Source: Uranotaenia lowii (lineage: Eukaryota > Arthropoda > Insecta > Diptera > Culicidae). From it: 64,000 nt of DNA. Position 1 is the stretch's first letter; each line of letters opens with the position of its first letter. Shown here one piece after another: positions 1 to 11,847 of the stretch. The translations under genes were made by a program, and so were the position numbers. The notes under the pieces are model-generated. The model was not told where the DNA came from. It worked only from the letters and a program-made list of their open reading frames with translations, and ran no database searches. The DNA lies in the NCBI RefSeq assembly GCF_029784155.1, contig NC_073691.1, positions 119,908,226-119,972,225 on the forward strand, given 5' to 3'.

Positions 1-35
1 AATAAATAATTCAGCACATTTTTCGCACTTTTAAT

Positions 36-523
36 CTAATTAGAAATTTTGACCGCAAAAGTGTGGTTCCTGGCCCACTGTGCGACGTCCAGAACGGCTA
101 ACTTCACAGCTGGTCTTTCGTAGATATTCGCTGCAGTCTTCACTGTTGCACTGCGAACTTGCCCGTTGCTGTAGTTCACCTTTATTATGCGTCCCTTGGG
201 CCACAGATTCCGTGGAAGGTCCGAATCGACGATAACCACTATGTCACAACCTGAAGTGGTTTTACAGGGTAGTGCCACTTTGTGCGGCGGTTAATAGTAG
301 GCAGGTATTCGTGTAACCATCGTTTCCAAAAGTGATTAGCGTAGATCTGCGATGCTTTCCATGAATTTCTCAACATATTAAGGCTATCTTCGTAGGGAAT
401 AGGCGGCTTGGACCCGTTCGAAGATCCAAGTAGAAAGTGGTTCGGGGTTATGGCTTCACTGTCGGCATTTTCTATTGGTACATATGTGAGGGGGCGTGAG
501 TTGATGGTGAATTCGATTTCTAG
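36..523 (-). pseudogene. C-terminal end of BEL A pol (post-integrase, DUF5641-type)
   Basis: The minus-strand frame contains FTINSRPLTYV just after the integrase core and continues to WHYPVKPLQV. A loss of two bases near 262-270 then moves the rest into another frame, which reads DIVVIVDSDLPRN and ends at 36. This order is the usual C-terminus of BEL/Pao polyproteins. The start of the block abuts the MITE target duplication at 524-526. Confidence 0.82.
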
Positions 524-526
524 TAA

Positions 527-1351
527 GGGAACATCCATAAATGACGTAGCTTTTTTTTGAGTTTTTATACGCCCCCCTCCCCCTTCGTAGCATTTCGTCA
601 CAAAGTCATAGACCCCCCTAGATAATAACGTAGCTTTAATAAACCCCCCCCCCCCCTCCCATTTTTAAAAATCGGTTTTTAATTTTTACTTTTATTATCA
701 GCATTTTTCAAGAATAATACAAAAAATAACAACAAAAAAAAGGGAAAAAAGTTATAAATGGAAGTTTAAAAAAGCATATCAATCAGTCAAAAAAAATCAA
801 GCTACCTTTCAACAAACAGGATAGCTAATAAGTATTCAATCAGTTGCGTCGATCCAAATTATCTCCATTCGGGATTCCAATGAAATCGTTGGGCAGCTTT
901 CCTCCATCGTCTGTTCGGCTGGAATAATTGCATCTGCGATGTCAGCTGCCTCCACTCACTCTCTATCGTCCTCCGGAGTGATGACCAGCACATCGTGTCC
1001 TCTTTTGCCTACAATTCGTTTTGGACAAATCTTTCTATCCGAGGCTGGGGCCTTGTAAATTTTTCTATGCTCCTTTTGGAGAACATTTGAAGCAAAATAT
1101 AAATTGCATTTCTTGCATGTTACGCTCCTTGATACGCTTGAAAACAGTCGGGCAGTAGGATTCAAAAGCTACAAGTTCAGACTGAATCGAATTATGTATA
1201 ATTTTGCTCAATCTTGATTTTTTTTTTTCGATATTTAATTAAAGCTACGTAGCTTTACTTGGACCCCTACCCCCCCTCTCGTCACACATCGTCACACAAA
1301 GTCAAACTCCCCCCCTCCCCCTCAAATGCTACGTCATTTATGGATGTTCCC
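527..1351. mobile_element. PIF/Harbinger-like MITE (825 bp, TAA duplication)
   Basis: The termini are inverted repeats of about 24 bp starting GGGAACATCCATAAATGACG, continuing GTAGC on both sides. TAA is present immediately outside each end (524-526 and 1352-1354), the 3-bp duplication typical of PIF/Harbinger elements. It interrupts the integrase C-terminal region of BEL A, whose frame resumes on the other side. The interior has C-rich tracts and AT-rich DNA with no transposase. Confidence 0.75.
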
Positions 1352-1354
1352 TAA

Positions 1355-2493
1355 TGTGTTTTTCAGTACTTCGTCAGTTGGGAGTCTGACGATCTTCATA
1401 TTGCTTAGTATCTTCTTCACGGATTGGACTAATCTCTCCCAACTTCCTCCCATATGCGGGCTACTTGGGGGCAAGAAGGTCCATTTGGAATCGGGCGTGG
1501 TAAACTCTCTCATCAACATATCCTGATCCATGCTACGCAGAGCTTCGGTGAGCTCACGATTAGCACCGATAAAATTAGTTCCTCGGTCGCTAAATATTTC
1601 TAAAGGATTTCCTCTTCTGGCAATAAAATTACGAATTGCAAGAATGCAAGAGCTGGTGTTCAAAGAGTGTGCTATTTCGATATGGACTGCTCGGATGACC
1701 AAACAAGTCATTAATACACCCCATCTTTTCTCCACACGTCTGCCGACAACGACGCTCATAGGACCAAAATAGTCTATACCGACGAATGAGAACGGTTTTG
1801 TATAGGCTGCTAGTCTACCTGGAGGAAGCGCAGCCATGAGAGGGGGATGCGGTCGAGCCTTAAAATTTTTGCAGGTCTGACAGTCTCGCCGAATTCTGTC
1901 ACAAAGCCGTCTGAGCTGAAAAATCTGGTACTTTTGTCGCAGTTCGTTCACAACGGTTTCCATATTTATGTGATGGAATTTCTCATGCATATCCCGTACA
2001 AGCAAGGTTGTTATGAAATGTTCTTTTGGAAGGATAATCGGATTTGCAGCGGATGGAGTTACAAAGGCACATGCTCCTATTCTGCCAGACATGCGTAGAA
2101 CTCCGGATTCATCCAAATACGGAGAGAATTTGTAAAGTGGACTACTTTTTGGAAGCCTCCCTTGCTTTGAATCTCCTCTGGAAAGTATTGCGATTTCTTC
2201 GTGGTATGCATCTTTTTGTGCCTGACGATATATACAGTTCTCTGCAGCATGAAGCTCTTCTTGTTTAAGAAATCCTGAAGTTAGATTTTGGTGGAGCAGA
2301 GTAGCTCTGAAGTTTCGGCAATATCTAAAAACATAACCCATCACGCGCACAAGTTTCGACCATTTGGTTAATCTGTTGGGTTCAATTAACGGTTGTTTCA
2401 TGGTATGCACATTCGCAAAATGCTGGATCTCGTTCATAGTCGCTTCATAATTGAAAGGTTGTGTTGGCCACAACTCCATTTCCTGCCAGATGA
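1355..2493 (-). pseudogene. BEL/Pao integrase part of element A
   Basis: Open frame that carries the polyprotein on from RNase H. In order it has the linker after RNase H, an H2C2 zinc-binding region (FHHIN then C-x2-C near 1975-1870), and the DDE integrase core: first Asp in GIDYFGP (about 1780), second Asp in FSDRGTNF (about 1590), Glu in GGSWERL (about 1445). All three catalytic residues are present. The frame ends inside the 825-bp MITE at 527-1351 and resumes beyond it. Confidence 0.9.
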
Positions 2494-2501
2494 ACTGAGG
2501 C

Positions 2502-4456
2502 CATGGCCGTAGGAACGGGGGGGGTTTTGGGGGTTAAACCCCCCCCATGAAGGTCTGAAGATGCTAAGTGAAATTTTGTACTTACATAAAATTTGAATTT
2601 TCTAATCAAATTTTGATGAACTATGTAAATAATTCAAGAGTAACAATAGTGTACCAGTCTTGACTCCAAAACCTCGAAATCTCATTCCAGGACCACGATT
2701 CTACAATAGTTTTTTCAAAAAAATTCTCACTTGTTGATAGTAATTGAGTCCCAAATATTGAATCCCAATAAAGTAAGACTAAGCTTACAAGATTGCACGG
2801 ATTTGGACCAGGTTTTCTCACTCAATTTGCAAAGTCAAACGAAAATTTCAATTGAGTCTTTAGAATCATGTATCTTGTCTCCAAATCTTTTTTTTAATCA
2901 AATTTTATCAAAAAAACATAAACGATTTTTTGGAAGCCTGATTTTTCTAATGATTCTGAATCGCCTGATGTGTTTCGAAAAAAATTAAAAACAGTATTCC
3001 GTGTGTTTTTCTTCTTCATTTTAGAGGAATAATTCCGAAATTTGCCTGCATATTGGACGGATTTTTAAGAAAAACTTGAAAAAATATGCCCTTATTTCGC
3101 AAGGTTTCAGGATAAAATTGCCTGGATTTTCCAAGACCGGATACTTGATCCAATTTGAAATTCAAACCACTTTTAAGATTTGGATCTGAAATTTTAATTC
3201 TCAATTTATGTGCAGAGTTGAATAATAAGAAAGTTTCATGAGTCCAGAAATTAAAAATATGTAAAAATTTCGTCATTCACAATTTTATTAAAATTTTTCA
3301 AGTTCAATTACGAATAAATAATTGAAAAAAAAATCATATTGAAAACGATAAATTCAAATTCAAATAAAAGATTTCTGGTCAACGGTTCTGATACAAATTT
3401 CGCTTTTTGTTTTCAAATTCATAGGATTTCTTATCCGGAATTTAGATCCAGGCTTAGAATTTGGGTTCAAAATGCAGAATTCAGACTTGGAACTAAAATT
3501 CAAGATTTGTATTCAGATTATGCTCATATTTAAGTTTTTTGATCAATAATGTAATATCGATGTTAAAATTTCATCAGAGATTCAAATTGAAGGAGATTGG
3601 AGTTTCATAACTTTGATTCTTGATTCAAAATTAAAATTTTAAATTCATCAAAGTCAGATTAGAAACTCAAACTTGGTGAAAATCACATATAACAAATAAG
3701 ATCCGAATTCATTTCGAAGAATTTGTTTTTTGAAAAATCTAGATTTTGATTTTTAAAACTTTAATTACAGGATTTAAATTATGAAATATTTAATATTAAA
3801 TGATAATTTTAGAACTTGTTTTTTATCATTATGTAAAAATGCAGCTGGAAACTTTATTTACAAAATTTCCATATATTGCAGATTCTTCAAAACGAGTTTA
3901 TAAGAATCGTAAAAAAAAACCTTATTTGAACCGCAAACCTTATTCTTTACATTTATTTCTGAATATTTTATACATTTTCACCCAATGCTCAAAATGGTTA
4001 TGCTTATTGTTCAGAAGAATTTGCTTGCTAAAGTAATTGAGTTCACAAAAAAATTTCTGAATGAAGGTTCAAAATCCTTTTTTTTTTGTTTCGATTCTCG
4101 ATGCAGTTGGCGCCCAGATATTGCCACAAGATATTATCTATCTGGAACAACTGTGATCGATGTTTACTCTTGGGCTCGAACTCACGGATATCAGCTCAAC
4201 TGATTAACCAACTGAGCTATATCACAAGTACCCATATTTTTGAAAGCTTCATGAACAAAATTGGCTTCTCCTAGGACTTATTTTCAAAAATAATCAACTT
4301 TTAATGCAAAATAACTTTAATCTGAATAATTTGCTCTAAGTACATATACAATTTTTCACTTGTGTAGGCATAGTTTAAGCAAAAATGTTATTGGGAAAAA
4401 TTTGTCATCAAAAACCCCCCCCCCCCCCCCATGAGCCGGTTCTTCCTACGGCCCTG
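2502..4456. mobile_element. hAT-like non-autonomous DNA transposon (1955 bp)
   Basis: The element splits the BEL A polyprotein. The 8-bp target duplication ACTGAGGC lies at 2494-2501 and 4457-4464. The termini are inverted: CATGGCCGTAGGAA at the left, and CAGGGCCGTAGGAA reading inward from the right, followed on both sides by G-runs. The 8-bp duplication and CA-G ends fit the hAT superfamily. There is no transposase frame; the interior is AT-rich and holds a minus-strand SINE at 4078-4225. The open BEL frame on each side resumes without loss, which supports simple insertion. Confidence 0.75.
4078..4225 (-). repeat. tRNA-derived SINE, full-length head
   Basis: On the minus strand it starts GTGATATAGCTCAGTTGG, an A-box-like tRNA start, followed about 40 nt later by a B box GAGTTCGAGCC, then an unrelated body and a poly(A) tail (the T-run at 4078-4088 on the plus strand). 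The same body sequence (CCGTGAGTTCGAGCCCAAG onward) recurs on the plus strand at 19845-20000. A Pol III SINE of the type common in culicine mosquitoes (Feilai-like class) is likely; the exact family is not claimed. Confidence 0.7.
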
Positions 4457-4464
4457 ACTGAGGC

Positions 4465-7400
4465 CCCTTGAACCATCGACTAGAGGACGAAAAATTGGGA
4501 GTCTTATGCCACTTTGTGCCTTCGTCAGCAACGTTGTTTTTAGTTGGGACCCAGTTCCATTCGGAGAGCTCTGTATTCTCTAAGATTTCGCCGACCCTTG
4601 CTCCAACAAATTTGCTGTATTTACGATGATCTGACCGTAACCAACACAAAACGTCCCTGGAGTCCGTCCAGAAAAATCTTCGGGTGATTCGAATTCTGTG
4701 ACATTCGCAAATATCTTTAGCGAGTCTCGCTCCGATCACGGCAGCTTGAAGCTCCAATCGGGGTATCGAAACGTATTTTAAAGGAGCAACACGAGTTTTC
4801 GACGTAATAATTGAACACTCGATTTGGTGTTTCTCTTTAATACGGAAGTATGCGACGGCGGCATATCCGTTCTCGCTTGCGTCGACGAAAACGTGTAGTT
4901 GAGTTTCGTTGCAGTCGTTAGATGATGTTATTCGGCGGTAGCAGCGGTGTATTGAAACAGTGCTCACTTCTTGTAGTACGCTGAGCCAGATTAGCCATTT
5001 CTTGAACTGTTGCTCGTTGATTGGTTCATCCCAGCTGGTGCCACTTCGCCATATTTCCTGGAGTAGAACTTTCAAGTACATAAGGAAGTTTGACAGCAGT
5101 CCGAGTGGGTCATAGATTTGCATAAGTGTTCGCAAAACCTCTCGCTTTGTAGGGATAAGCGTTCCATGCAATAGTTCCTGTTTACAACGCGGTGGCAATT
5201 TGAAAATGAAACTGTCGTTAGACGTATTCCACCACATTCCTAACACTTTCTCTGTGCCCAACTCGTTAGGCATATTCAGGTCTTTCTGGTAGACAATACC
5301 CTCGCCCATGGACTTGATCACTTTCTCTGAATTCGATAGCCAGCCACGAATCTCGAAACCAGCTTGCGAGGCGATTTTAATGGCTTCTTCTTCGGTTTCG
5401 ACACTGAGCAACATATCATCTACGTACGTATCTCGAAGAATAGCCTTTACAGCTTCTGGATATTGCAATGAAAAACGTTCGGCATTCAAATTTTTCACGT
5501 ATTGTGCGCAACTTGGAGAGCACGTTGCGCCAAAAGTCATCACTTGCATCACGTACGCAGCCGGGGGTTCTTCTATTTGTCCACTATTCCACAGGAATCG
5601 TTGGCAGTGCTGATCCTCCTCATTCATGAGAACTTGGTGGAACATCTCACGAATATCACCTGTTACTGCAACCTGGTATTCTCGAAAGCGTTGTAGGACG
5701 TGAGGTAATGATACGACTTGGTCGGGTCCTTTGAGCAGAAAAGAGTTGAGTGACAAGTTGCCAACTTTTACTGCTGCATCCCAAACTATACGAAGCTTTC
5801 CAGGCTTGTTGGGGTTGAGAACGGGAAATATAGGAAGATACCACGTTCGTCCTGGGTAGTTGTGTTCTTTTTCGACTGACAGCTTGCGTATGTATCCCTT
5901 GGTTTCGTAATCCGTAAGTTTTTGCTGTAGATCCTTTGCCATCTGAGGCTCTCGAGGCATGCGTTTTACTAGACATTGATGCCATGTTTGTGGTGGTAGA
6001 CCCAATCTTTCGACGGTATGTACTTTAGAAAGAAGAACACGCTTGCTAGTTTCAGAACCCGAAATGTATATAGAGCACTTCATAGAGCCCGACTCATATC
6101 TACCCTGCCCAGCTGTCCAATTGATGCAAAGCGGATAGTGTTCTCCCTCAACGTTCAGCTCGTTCCATAGACTATGTTCCATGAGCGTGCATGTGGAGCC
6201 TCCATCTAGAAAGGCATAAGTGTCAATCGATTTTCCATTTCCGTGAACGGTAACTCGCACGTATTTCAGAAGAACATCATCCATTGTATGTTGATGGGTG
6301 TTACAAAAGGCGTCCTTTTGATTTGTTTCGTCAGATTTTCTATGCTTTTTATCATCGTGTAGCATCCAGTATTGTAGGTATTTACAGCCATTTTTGTTGC
6401 ATGCTACCTTGCGCTCACAGGCTTTGTAATGCCTCGCAAGACACTTTCTACAGATGTTCTTATCATGAATAAGTGTCCAGCGTGACTGAATCGACATATT
6501 CTGGAACTGAGTACAATTTTCGAGTTCACTACATGCTCCGAAACATGCAAGACATGCCTTTTCCTGAACCTCTTCAGTCGTCGTGGTGTGTAAATGTAAA
6601 AAGGCTCCTTCTTTTCTCGGTTTTCCAGGTTGTTTCGACCAAGCCTCTGGTCTTGTAACTTTGCTACATGCATCGGATATTCTACCAATCCAAACACTGA
6701 ATTCAAACAGGGAATTCTCATTCGTTTCTTGGCGATGCAGAGCCCATCTCATTTTCAGTCCTGGTGGTAAAGAATCCACTAATTCCTGCACTAGAGTGGC
6801 ATTGTAGAGACGTTCTTCCAGTTCGCATGCCTGAATGGTGGAGCATAAATTTTGAACTGCAATGCCGAAGTCAATTATTGTTTCAAAACGCTCGTCTTTC
6901 GGCATCGGTAGTAGTCTTACACGCTTGACCATTGTTTCAATGATGGATTCTGGGTTGCCAAATAGCGTTCTCAATCGCTCAATAATAGCCGGAATGTTAT
7001 CGGGATGCAGGAGTAGACATTTCACGGCGTTTAACGCGCGATCGTGCAGAGACTTTTCCAATCGGTCCAAGAGCTCATTGTTGCCAAACGCACACATCTT
7101 GGACGTTCTTTCAAATGCTGCGATGAATCGTGGCCAATCCTCGGGATCTCCTCCAAATTTCGGCAGATCCTTAACGGTTTGTCTTGCTGCTAGCTGATTA
7201 CTCGTTAACGGTTCTTCAGTAACGTTTATTTGATGAGGAAATTGAAGCGATGTTGTTCCTGGTCTACGTTGCGTTGAGTTAGAATTGAAATGTGGATATA
7301 TACCGATCTGGTGGGAAGATTCCTGTGTTCCAGACACTCCGAATTTATGTCGAACGTCAGAGTATTTGGGAAGAGGAGTCTCGATTATTGGCTTCGGGTT

Positions 7401-8188
7401 CCTAGAATAACGATTTACATCCATTTCATTCAACCACTCGTCGATTTTTTGCAAACTTGCACTTGTCTCAGACTCGCTATCGCTTGAATCTAACATCTCC
7501 TGTTCAAATGCTAAGCGCTCCTCCAACTGCTTTTTCTCCAGCGCCTGTCGAGCTTTCATCGCTTTAAACTGCATGTCCCTAAACTTCGTTGACTTTTTGG
7601 ATCCTTCCGATGATGTCTTCGTTTTTCTCTCCGAAGCTCTTATTTGCTGAACAGTGGAATTTGCCACTGGTTCTTGAGTGAACTTGGTCGTGTACTGCTC
7701 TCTGTTCGTACCTTGAGCAAACTCATTGGCAGAAGGGATTCGTTTTTGTGAACGCACTGGCGTTTTTTCTAGCGGCGTGCTCAGCTGCTGTGACTTCTCC
7801 CACTGTAATTGAAGCTTTTCAAACTTTCCGGACTTCTGTCGCTGCATTTCCAGCAGCTGCTGTCCCTGTTCTAACTGCTTCTGTTGCGGTAGATTTTTTT
7901 GCCACTGCTTCTGCTGCTTCCGAAACTCCTTACGTTCGTCCATCAACGCACCTTTTTCCTTCTCCAACGCTTTCCGCAAACATTTGGTACAACTCCAATC
8001 ACGATTCTCAACGCTGTCATCTTCGTCAACGCATTCGTAGTGAAACCAGCTATCGCAGGTATCACATTGTACCATCCGACTGTTATCAACACGACGGCAA
8101 ATACCACAACTCGCCCCCTCATTACCGTCGAATCATTCTTATCTCCCAGAGAACCACCTTCAGCGCCTTTTTCGCTACTTCGGGACAT
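4465..8188 (-). pseudogene. BEL/Pao gag-protease-RT-RNase H (5' part of polyprotein) with PHD finger
   Basis: A long open frame runs from an ATG at 8075, but the protein really starts upstream: an ATG at 8188 begins MSRSSEKG and is put out of frame near 8125. Numbering from 8075: residues 1-30, with CGIC just upstream, make a C4HC3 PHD finger (CDTC, H-x2-C, CTKC). About 36-190 is charged and Gln-rich, probably coiled coil. About 300-450 is the DUF1759 gag domain (FGGDPEDW). 507-590 is a Cys-rich knuckle region. About 622 has the aspartic protease motif DGGST. About 882 has YVDDM of the RT. About 1060-1190 is RNase H (FVDAS, WTDSRD). At about residue 697 the protease runs almost directly into the RT start, so roughly 200 residues usual for this family are missing. 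The frame continues into 1355-2493 once the hAT-like insertion is discounted. Confidence 0.92.
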
Positions 8189-8220
8189 ACCGAGTAAACG
8201 AGAAATTTAATTTGTTCCCG

Positions 8221-8880
8221 GCAGGGGTAACAAGATCGAAAAAACTTCCGTGAATTTAAACAGGTTTCGTTTTAATACAACCGTTAAATTTCTCCTGCAA
8301 TAGATTACAATTTTCTTTCAATAATCCTTTCGTTTTTTAACTTACTTTCTAAGTTTGCAATCAACTTACGTTTAGTGTTTCTTTTTATTAAATCTTCGTG
8401 TACCCGGTATCCTGTCCAGTACGGTAGCAGCGATTAACTCAACGTAGCTCCTGACTTTTGAGTCCTAGTCACACGTTATAGTTATCGTGAGTCGTTCCGT
8501 CCCTAGACGGAGTGGCTAACCAAGGAAATCCTTTGAATAAAGCACGATTCCCTGTCTAGTTTCGGTTTTTAGTACACCTTGGTAAGTTGAGAGCGAATTA
8601 AATGCCTTAAATTTAAGTTGATTCGAATGAAACAATATTGTTCAACACGTGAGGTATCAGATAAAATTCTGCATGATGATAATCCGAAGTGATCATTGTT
8701 TACATTCTCCTGTCTACCTAGTCCTATCTCTTTTTCTATATTGGTTTAAAGCAGTGCAGGTGCCTTCTGATGGGGGCTGATTGATAATGGAGGCGTGGTC
8801 GCACATTGCGTAACAAAAGCAATCAGGATTCGTTTCAAGCTAGAATACTTACACCTCCGAGTGCTGTGATACGCACGTGG
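8221..8880 (-). other. Probable 5' leader or LTR region of BEL A
   Basis: Non-coding stretch immediately upstream of the gag start on the minus strand. Its position means it should contain the 5' untranslated leader and 5' LTR. A possible AATAAA reads on the minus strand near 8390. I could not find a clear primer-binding site or matching LTR ends, and the partner LTR lies outside the window, so the boundaries are open. Confidence 0.35.
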
Positions 8881-11847
8881 TAAAAGTATCCGTTGAATGC
8901 TTGTCGAACATCAACACTAACTACATACATAAAAATATACAATGCCCCATCGGGAGCTACAGTTGCTATTCGTCACGTGGCTACTCAACGGTGATCGACA
9001 TACTTGATAATAATTTTGAACGTCTTTCCCACAATCATTCAATAACGCCTATTCTCGCATCATTGTTGATAATGTTCGTTATTGATAGACGATCATGAAT
9101 GTCCCAAAAGGAAAATCTGAAGGAATATCAGGACCAAATGTAAAAAAAAGCCGTAGCACATGATGGACAGCTCATTGCGGTTACTTAGTAATGATTTTGT
9201 TGTTCTACGCAAAGCGAAAAATTAAAAATCATATTGTAACCTTTACGCATCGCTCATAACTGATACATATCAGTTGTGATCCTAGAAGGTTGAAAACCAT
9301 CAAGGAAGGCAATCACCATCGAGACGTTCGTTGCTGATAGTCTGCGTCCTTCTTTACCACATCATGTTTTGCGCAAATGTATCAAATACAGCAGCGTCGT
9401 TGTCATGCATGAATGTTTATACAATTTGGTTGAAGAAGGAAAAATTGACTGCTTCGATTTTTTGGCTCTGAATGCAGTAAAGCATGGCTGATAGAAAATG
9501 ATTGATTTTCGGAACATTGGATTTTAATCTTTCATTCTGATTGATTTTCAACCGTACCAGAACTGTTTTTTTTTTATATAAGTTTTAGTGAGAAAATAGT
9601 TTTAGAAACGAGTATTCTTATTTATTATATATTTTTGGTGTTATATTTCTTACTAAATTTTAATTTCAAACCCTGTTAAGGGGCTGGTGGATACAGCTAA
9701 AGGATTTAATTAAATGAGAAACAAGTGTTATTTGTAATGTCTAACAAAAAAATTCCCTTTTCAGTTAGAAAAAATTGGCACTTTCAGCTGTCAGATTTCC
9801 GACTAGATTTTGGTGACGTATAATTTCAAGTTCTAATATATAAGCATTTGATTGATTTATGAAAAATATGTTGCAAACTTTGGAATGTGGTGTGCTAATT
9901 GCTTCCAGCTGAAATCGTCATTGCTGCGAAAAATAGTTCTAACAACTTGCTGTTACAGCGAAATTCCTCGAGTCACGTGCGGTAATCAACAAGTATGCAT
10001 TAATTACCGCACGACTTTTTATTCATTTCAGCTCAACACGTGCAAATTCAAAATTACAAACCAACCTCCGCAAATAAATTCATCCGCCCAGCAGAGCTCT
10101 AGTGGTTCCAGATTTGTCCAGCATCGCGGCCATGCCACCAGAGCCAGAGCAGAGCAGAGGGATGAAATCACAAATGTCCAGGGTATTTAGGGCAACAGGG
10201 TGCGGACACAAATGGACGTCAGAAAATTTGCAGACCCGGTCACGTTCGCAAGTGGAAATTAAAGCTTTTAATTTTTTTTGTTCTCGGGTGGGGTTGTTGC
10301 TTTTGGGATTGGTAAGCAGAAAAAAAAACAAGTCCGTCGAGAAGAAGTGTAAAAGAATCAACCGATGATGGTCATTGTCACCCGCTTGAAGTTATAATCT
10401 GAGGCAAATTCATTCAGTCTCCAAACAATCGCACACTCGAACGAATGTGTTCTTGATTCAATCAATCTAAAATACGTTTAATTATCATTAGAGGTTGTCC
10501 AATGGAATTTTGCATAACTCAAACAGTTCGGAAGTGAAATTTAAAAATTTATATAATGTCAGTTATTTTGATAATCTTATGCTTATTTTACCATGAGCCC
10601 ACTGTGCTCTAAGCGTAGGAGGAAAATGAAAGAGTGCGTGAATTGAATTCGTAAAAATCACGCACTCAAAGAAACTAATTGTCAACAATGGTGACGACAA
10701 TGTGTTGAAGCTGCTGAAGAAGGTTAAAGAATTTGGCCAGGGATCATTTCGTCTGAACCATCCGATGCACGCTTCCGTTCGTCGGGATGCTGGTCAATTT
10801 ATCTGCTCATAAATATAAACTTTCCGAGGCAAATTTAAGTCCATTCTTCTTGCCCTCGTTCTTTCGATTGGGAAGAATGAATATATTCATACACTTTAGG
10901 AGACAGCGCCCTCCACGCCCCACGATCTTGGTGGGAAATTGGTTCGTGATGCGTGGGTGGATTGTCAGATATGTGTTGTTAGTTACAAATTACTACTAAT
11001 AATCCGCCCTTTTCCTCGCAAGCCGGGATTTGGCTGGTTATTGGATAAAAAAGCCCTGTCGACTGAAAAAAGGGCGAAATCGAAAGGCGTTCCAAAAAAT
11101 ATCATGATGAAGGCAATGAAGGAGAAATACAAAAAACGAAGCCAGAATAGAGGCACCAACTGTTGAGGCCATTTGTTCCTATTATTTTTTTCAATCCCTC
11201 CCCGCAACGTCGCTTTTGTTTGAGAAAAAACAGGCTCAATAAATGTGAGGATGAAAGCCTGGAAAAACGACCCAAATTCGTTTCTATTATTGTTTAATCC
11301 TGTCAAACTTAACTTTGAATGTTTTTTTCTTGTTTTTATGGTAGCAATTTCCATTCAGGTTGGAAGACGATCATAATCGAGGAAAACGCTTGGCGCCCGT
11401 TAGAAAATGCGAAAAATGTTTTGAAATTTAGGATATGTAAATGCACCAAGGATTACAGCGTAATTCAGCTGACAAAACTGGACCAATTTAAGAGGGTCAC
11501 AATTTACAAGTGCTAGGACTGTTGATGAAAAAACGGTCATAAGGTAGTTTTTTAAAAGTAAAGTAAATATTTCTATGAAATGAAATATGACGACGTTTAA
11601 ATGGCAAAATATAACGATAAGAGTAGGTGTGTGCTGAAACGCCAACTCGCATTTTTTTTTCGGCAGTGAAAATTTTATCAAATGTTTTATACAAAACTTT
11701 ATGTTTTTTTAATTTTCAATAATCAAATGCAGTTAATTATCAGAATTTCGTGTAGGAGGTCGTTTTGCAAAAGTTACATATTGGCACTGTGCACCAGCAG
11801 GAATTTTTTTTAGTGAAAACTCGTGAAGAAATTAATTTTATTTTATA
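8881..11847. other. Non-coding AT-rich interval
   Basis: Only short frames with no recognisable domains are present, including 10102-10368 and 10983-11354. A perfect 11-bp inverted repeat with a 16-nt loop lies at 9976-9986 / 10003-10013. Short AG-rich stretches (agagcagag type) occur near 10140 and recur near 18545 and 26760. I see no supported gene. Confidence 0.5.

Larger units (their letters stand above)
1..8220 (-). mobile_element. BEL/Pao LTR retrotransposon A, interrupted and decayed
   Basis: Three blocks on the minus strand (4465-8188, 1355-2493, 36-523) read in order as gag, protease, reverse transcriptase, RNase H, integrase and the C-terminal domain of a BEL/Pao polyprotein. Two later DNA-transposon insertions separate them, each with its own target duplication, so this is one copy and not three fragments. 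The 3' LTR would lie left of the window. The 5' LTR should lie right of 8220 but I could not define it. The copy is dead: a frameshift in the PHD finger, a loss between protease and RT, and a 2-nt loss near 265. Confidence 0.9.

Noticed and set aside
10102..10368. 88-residue frame next to AG-rich repeats
   Set aside because: No recognised domain; overlaps an antisense frame of similar length and contains low-complexity sequence.
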